From Deltaproteobacteria bacterium (GTDB lineage Bacteria; Desulfobacterota; Desulfobacteria; Desulfobacterales; C00003060), in assembly GCA_003647435.1 (NCBI GenBank), contig QMMV01000168.1, forward strand, positions 1 to 5,319: a stretch of DNA of 5,319 bases. Reading direction: 5' to 3'. Shown here piece after piece: positions 5,229-5,319 of this stretch. Numbering within the stretch: the stretch's first letter is position 1; every line of letters begins with the position of its first letter. Both the position numbers and the translations under genes were made by a program. The notes under the pieces are model-generated. The model was not told where the DNA came from. It did no database searches and was given only the letters and a program-made list of their open reading frames with translations.

Positions 5229-5319
5229 GAGGTGCTCTCCATTTCCTTAAGCAATTTCTCGAGTCCATGAGCGATCTCGCGCTCAATGGCGAGCGTCTCA
5301 CGGATTAACTCCGCCGGAT
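5225..5319 (-). CDS. hsdM: Probable HsdM, type I DNA methyltransferase subunit, C-terminal end only
   Basis: Thirty codons of an open frame enter from the window edge and stop with TGA at 5227-5225. The visible peptide begins PAELIRETLAIEREIAHGLE and ends with KEMEST plus serine. It is a charged, probably alpha-helical tail of the kind that ends many type I N6-adenine methyltransferase (HsdM) subunits, where the C-terminal helix contacts HsdS. No catalytic motif (such as NPPF) is in the window, so the identification rests mainly on position directly upstream of a DUF262 gene and hsdS, plus the tail character. Its stop overlaps the next start as ATGA, which implies translational coupling. It could instead be another protein ending in a helix, but hsdM is much the likeliest given hsdS follows and no other modification subunit is present. 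Confidence 0.7.
   Translation of the reverse strand, partial: PAELIRETLAIEREIAHGLEKLLKEMESTS
5235..5240 (-). promoter_or_regulatory. Shine-Dalgarno site for the DUF262/DUF1524 gene
   Basis: GGAGAG on the minus strand lies in the last codons of the presumed hsdM, 6 nt before the ATG at 5228. It supports the ATGA-overlap start. Confidence 0.65.

Overview
The window is a tightly packed minus-strand stretch of a bacterial defence operon built around a type I restriction-modification (RM) locus. It reads from high to low coordinates. Base composition is mid-range overall, with a GC-rich patch (about 75% G+C at 2881-2940) and an AT-rich patch (about 36% G+C at 1741-1920). Clear Shine-Dalgarno sites, stop/start overlaps and the protein families fit a bacterium, plausibly a Gram-negative one. 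The sequence alone does not allow a closer placement.

Layout in transcription order: (1) 5319-5225, the last 30 codons of a gene that by position and sequence is probably hsdM, the modification subunit; (2) 5228-3411, a 605-aa DUF262 + DUF1524 (HNH) protein of the GmrSD/SspE type, i.e. a modification-sensing type IV-like nuclease; (3) 3411-2155, hsdS, a two-TRD specificity subunit with a lysine-rich tail; (4) 2158-1331, a DUF3800 protein; (5) 1290-421, a TIGR02391 (Hypoth_Ymh) protein with a HEPN-like R-X4-H motif; (6) 428-174, an 84-aa lysine/serine/alanine-rich protein made of two 27-aa repeat units; (7) 167-1, the N-terminus of an ATP-binding AAA protein with a perfect Walker A, running off the window.

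Junctions are translationally coupled: ATGA overlap (1/2), TAATG overlap (2/3), ATGA overlap (3/4), 8-nt overlap (5/6) and a 6-nt gap (6/7). The only real gap is 40 nt between genes 4 and 5, with no terminator or convincing promoter. No hsdR is present; it would have to lie beyond one edge. No RNA genes, CRISPR, insertion sequences or attachment sites are visible.

Inferred function: HsdM and HsdS form the methyltransferase core. The DUF262/DUF1524 protein embedded between them would attack DNA carrying modifications that block type I restriction. The downstream DUF3800, HEPN-like, small basic and ATPase genes look like an additional defence cassette, possibly a separate RNA- or DNA-targeting effector module. 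This last part is the least characterised and most interesting.
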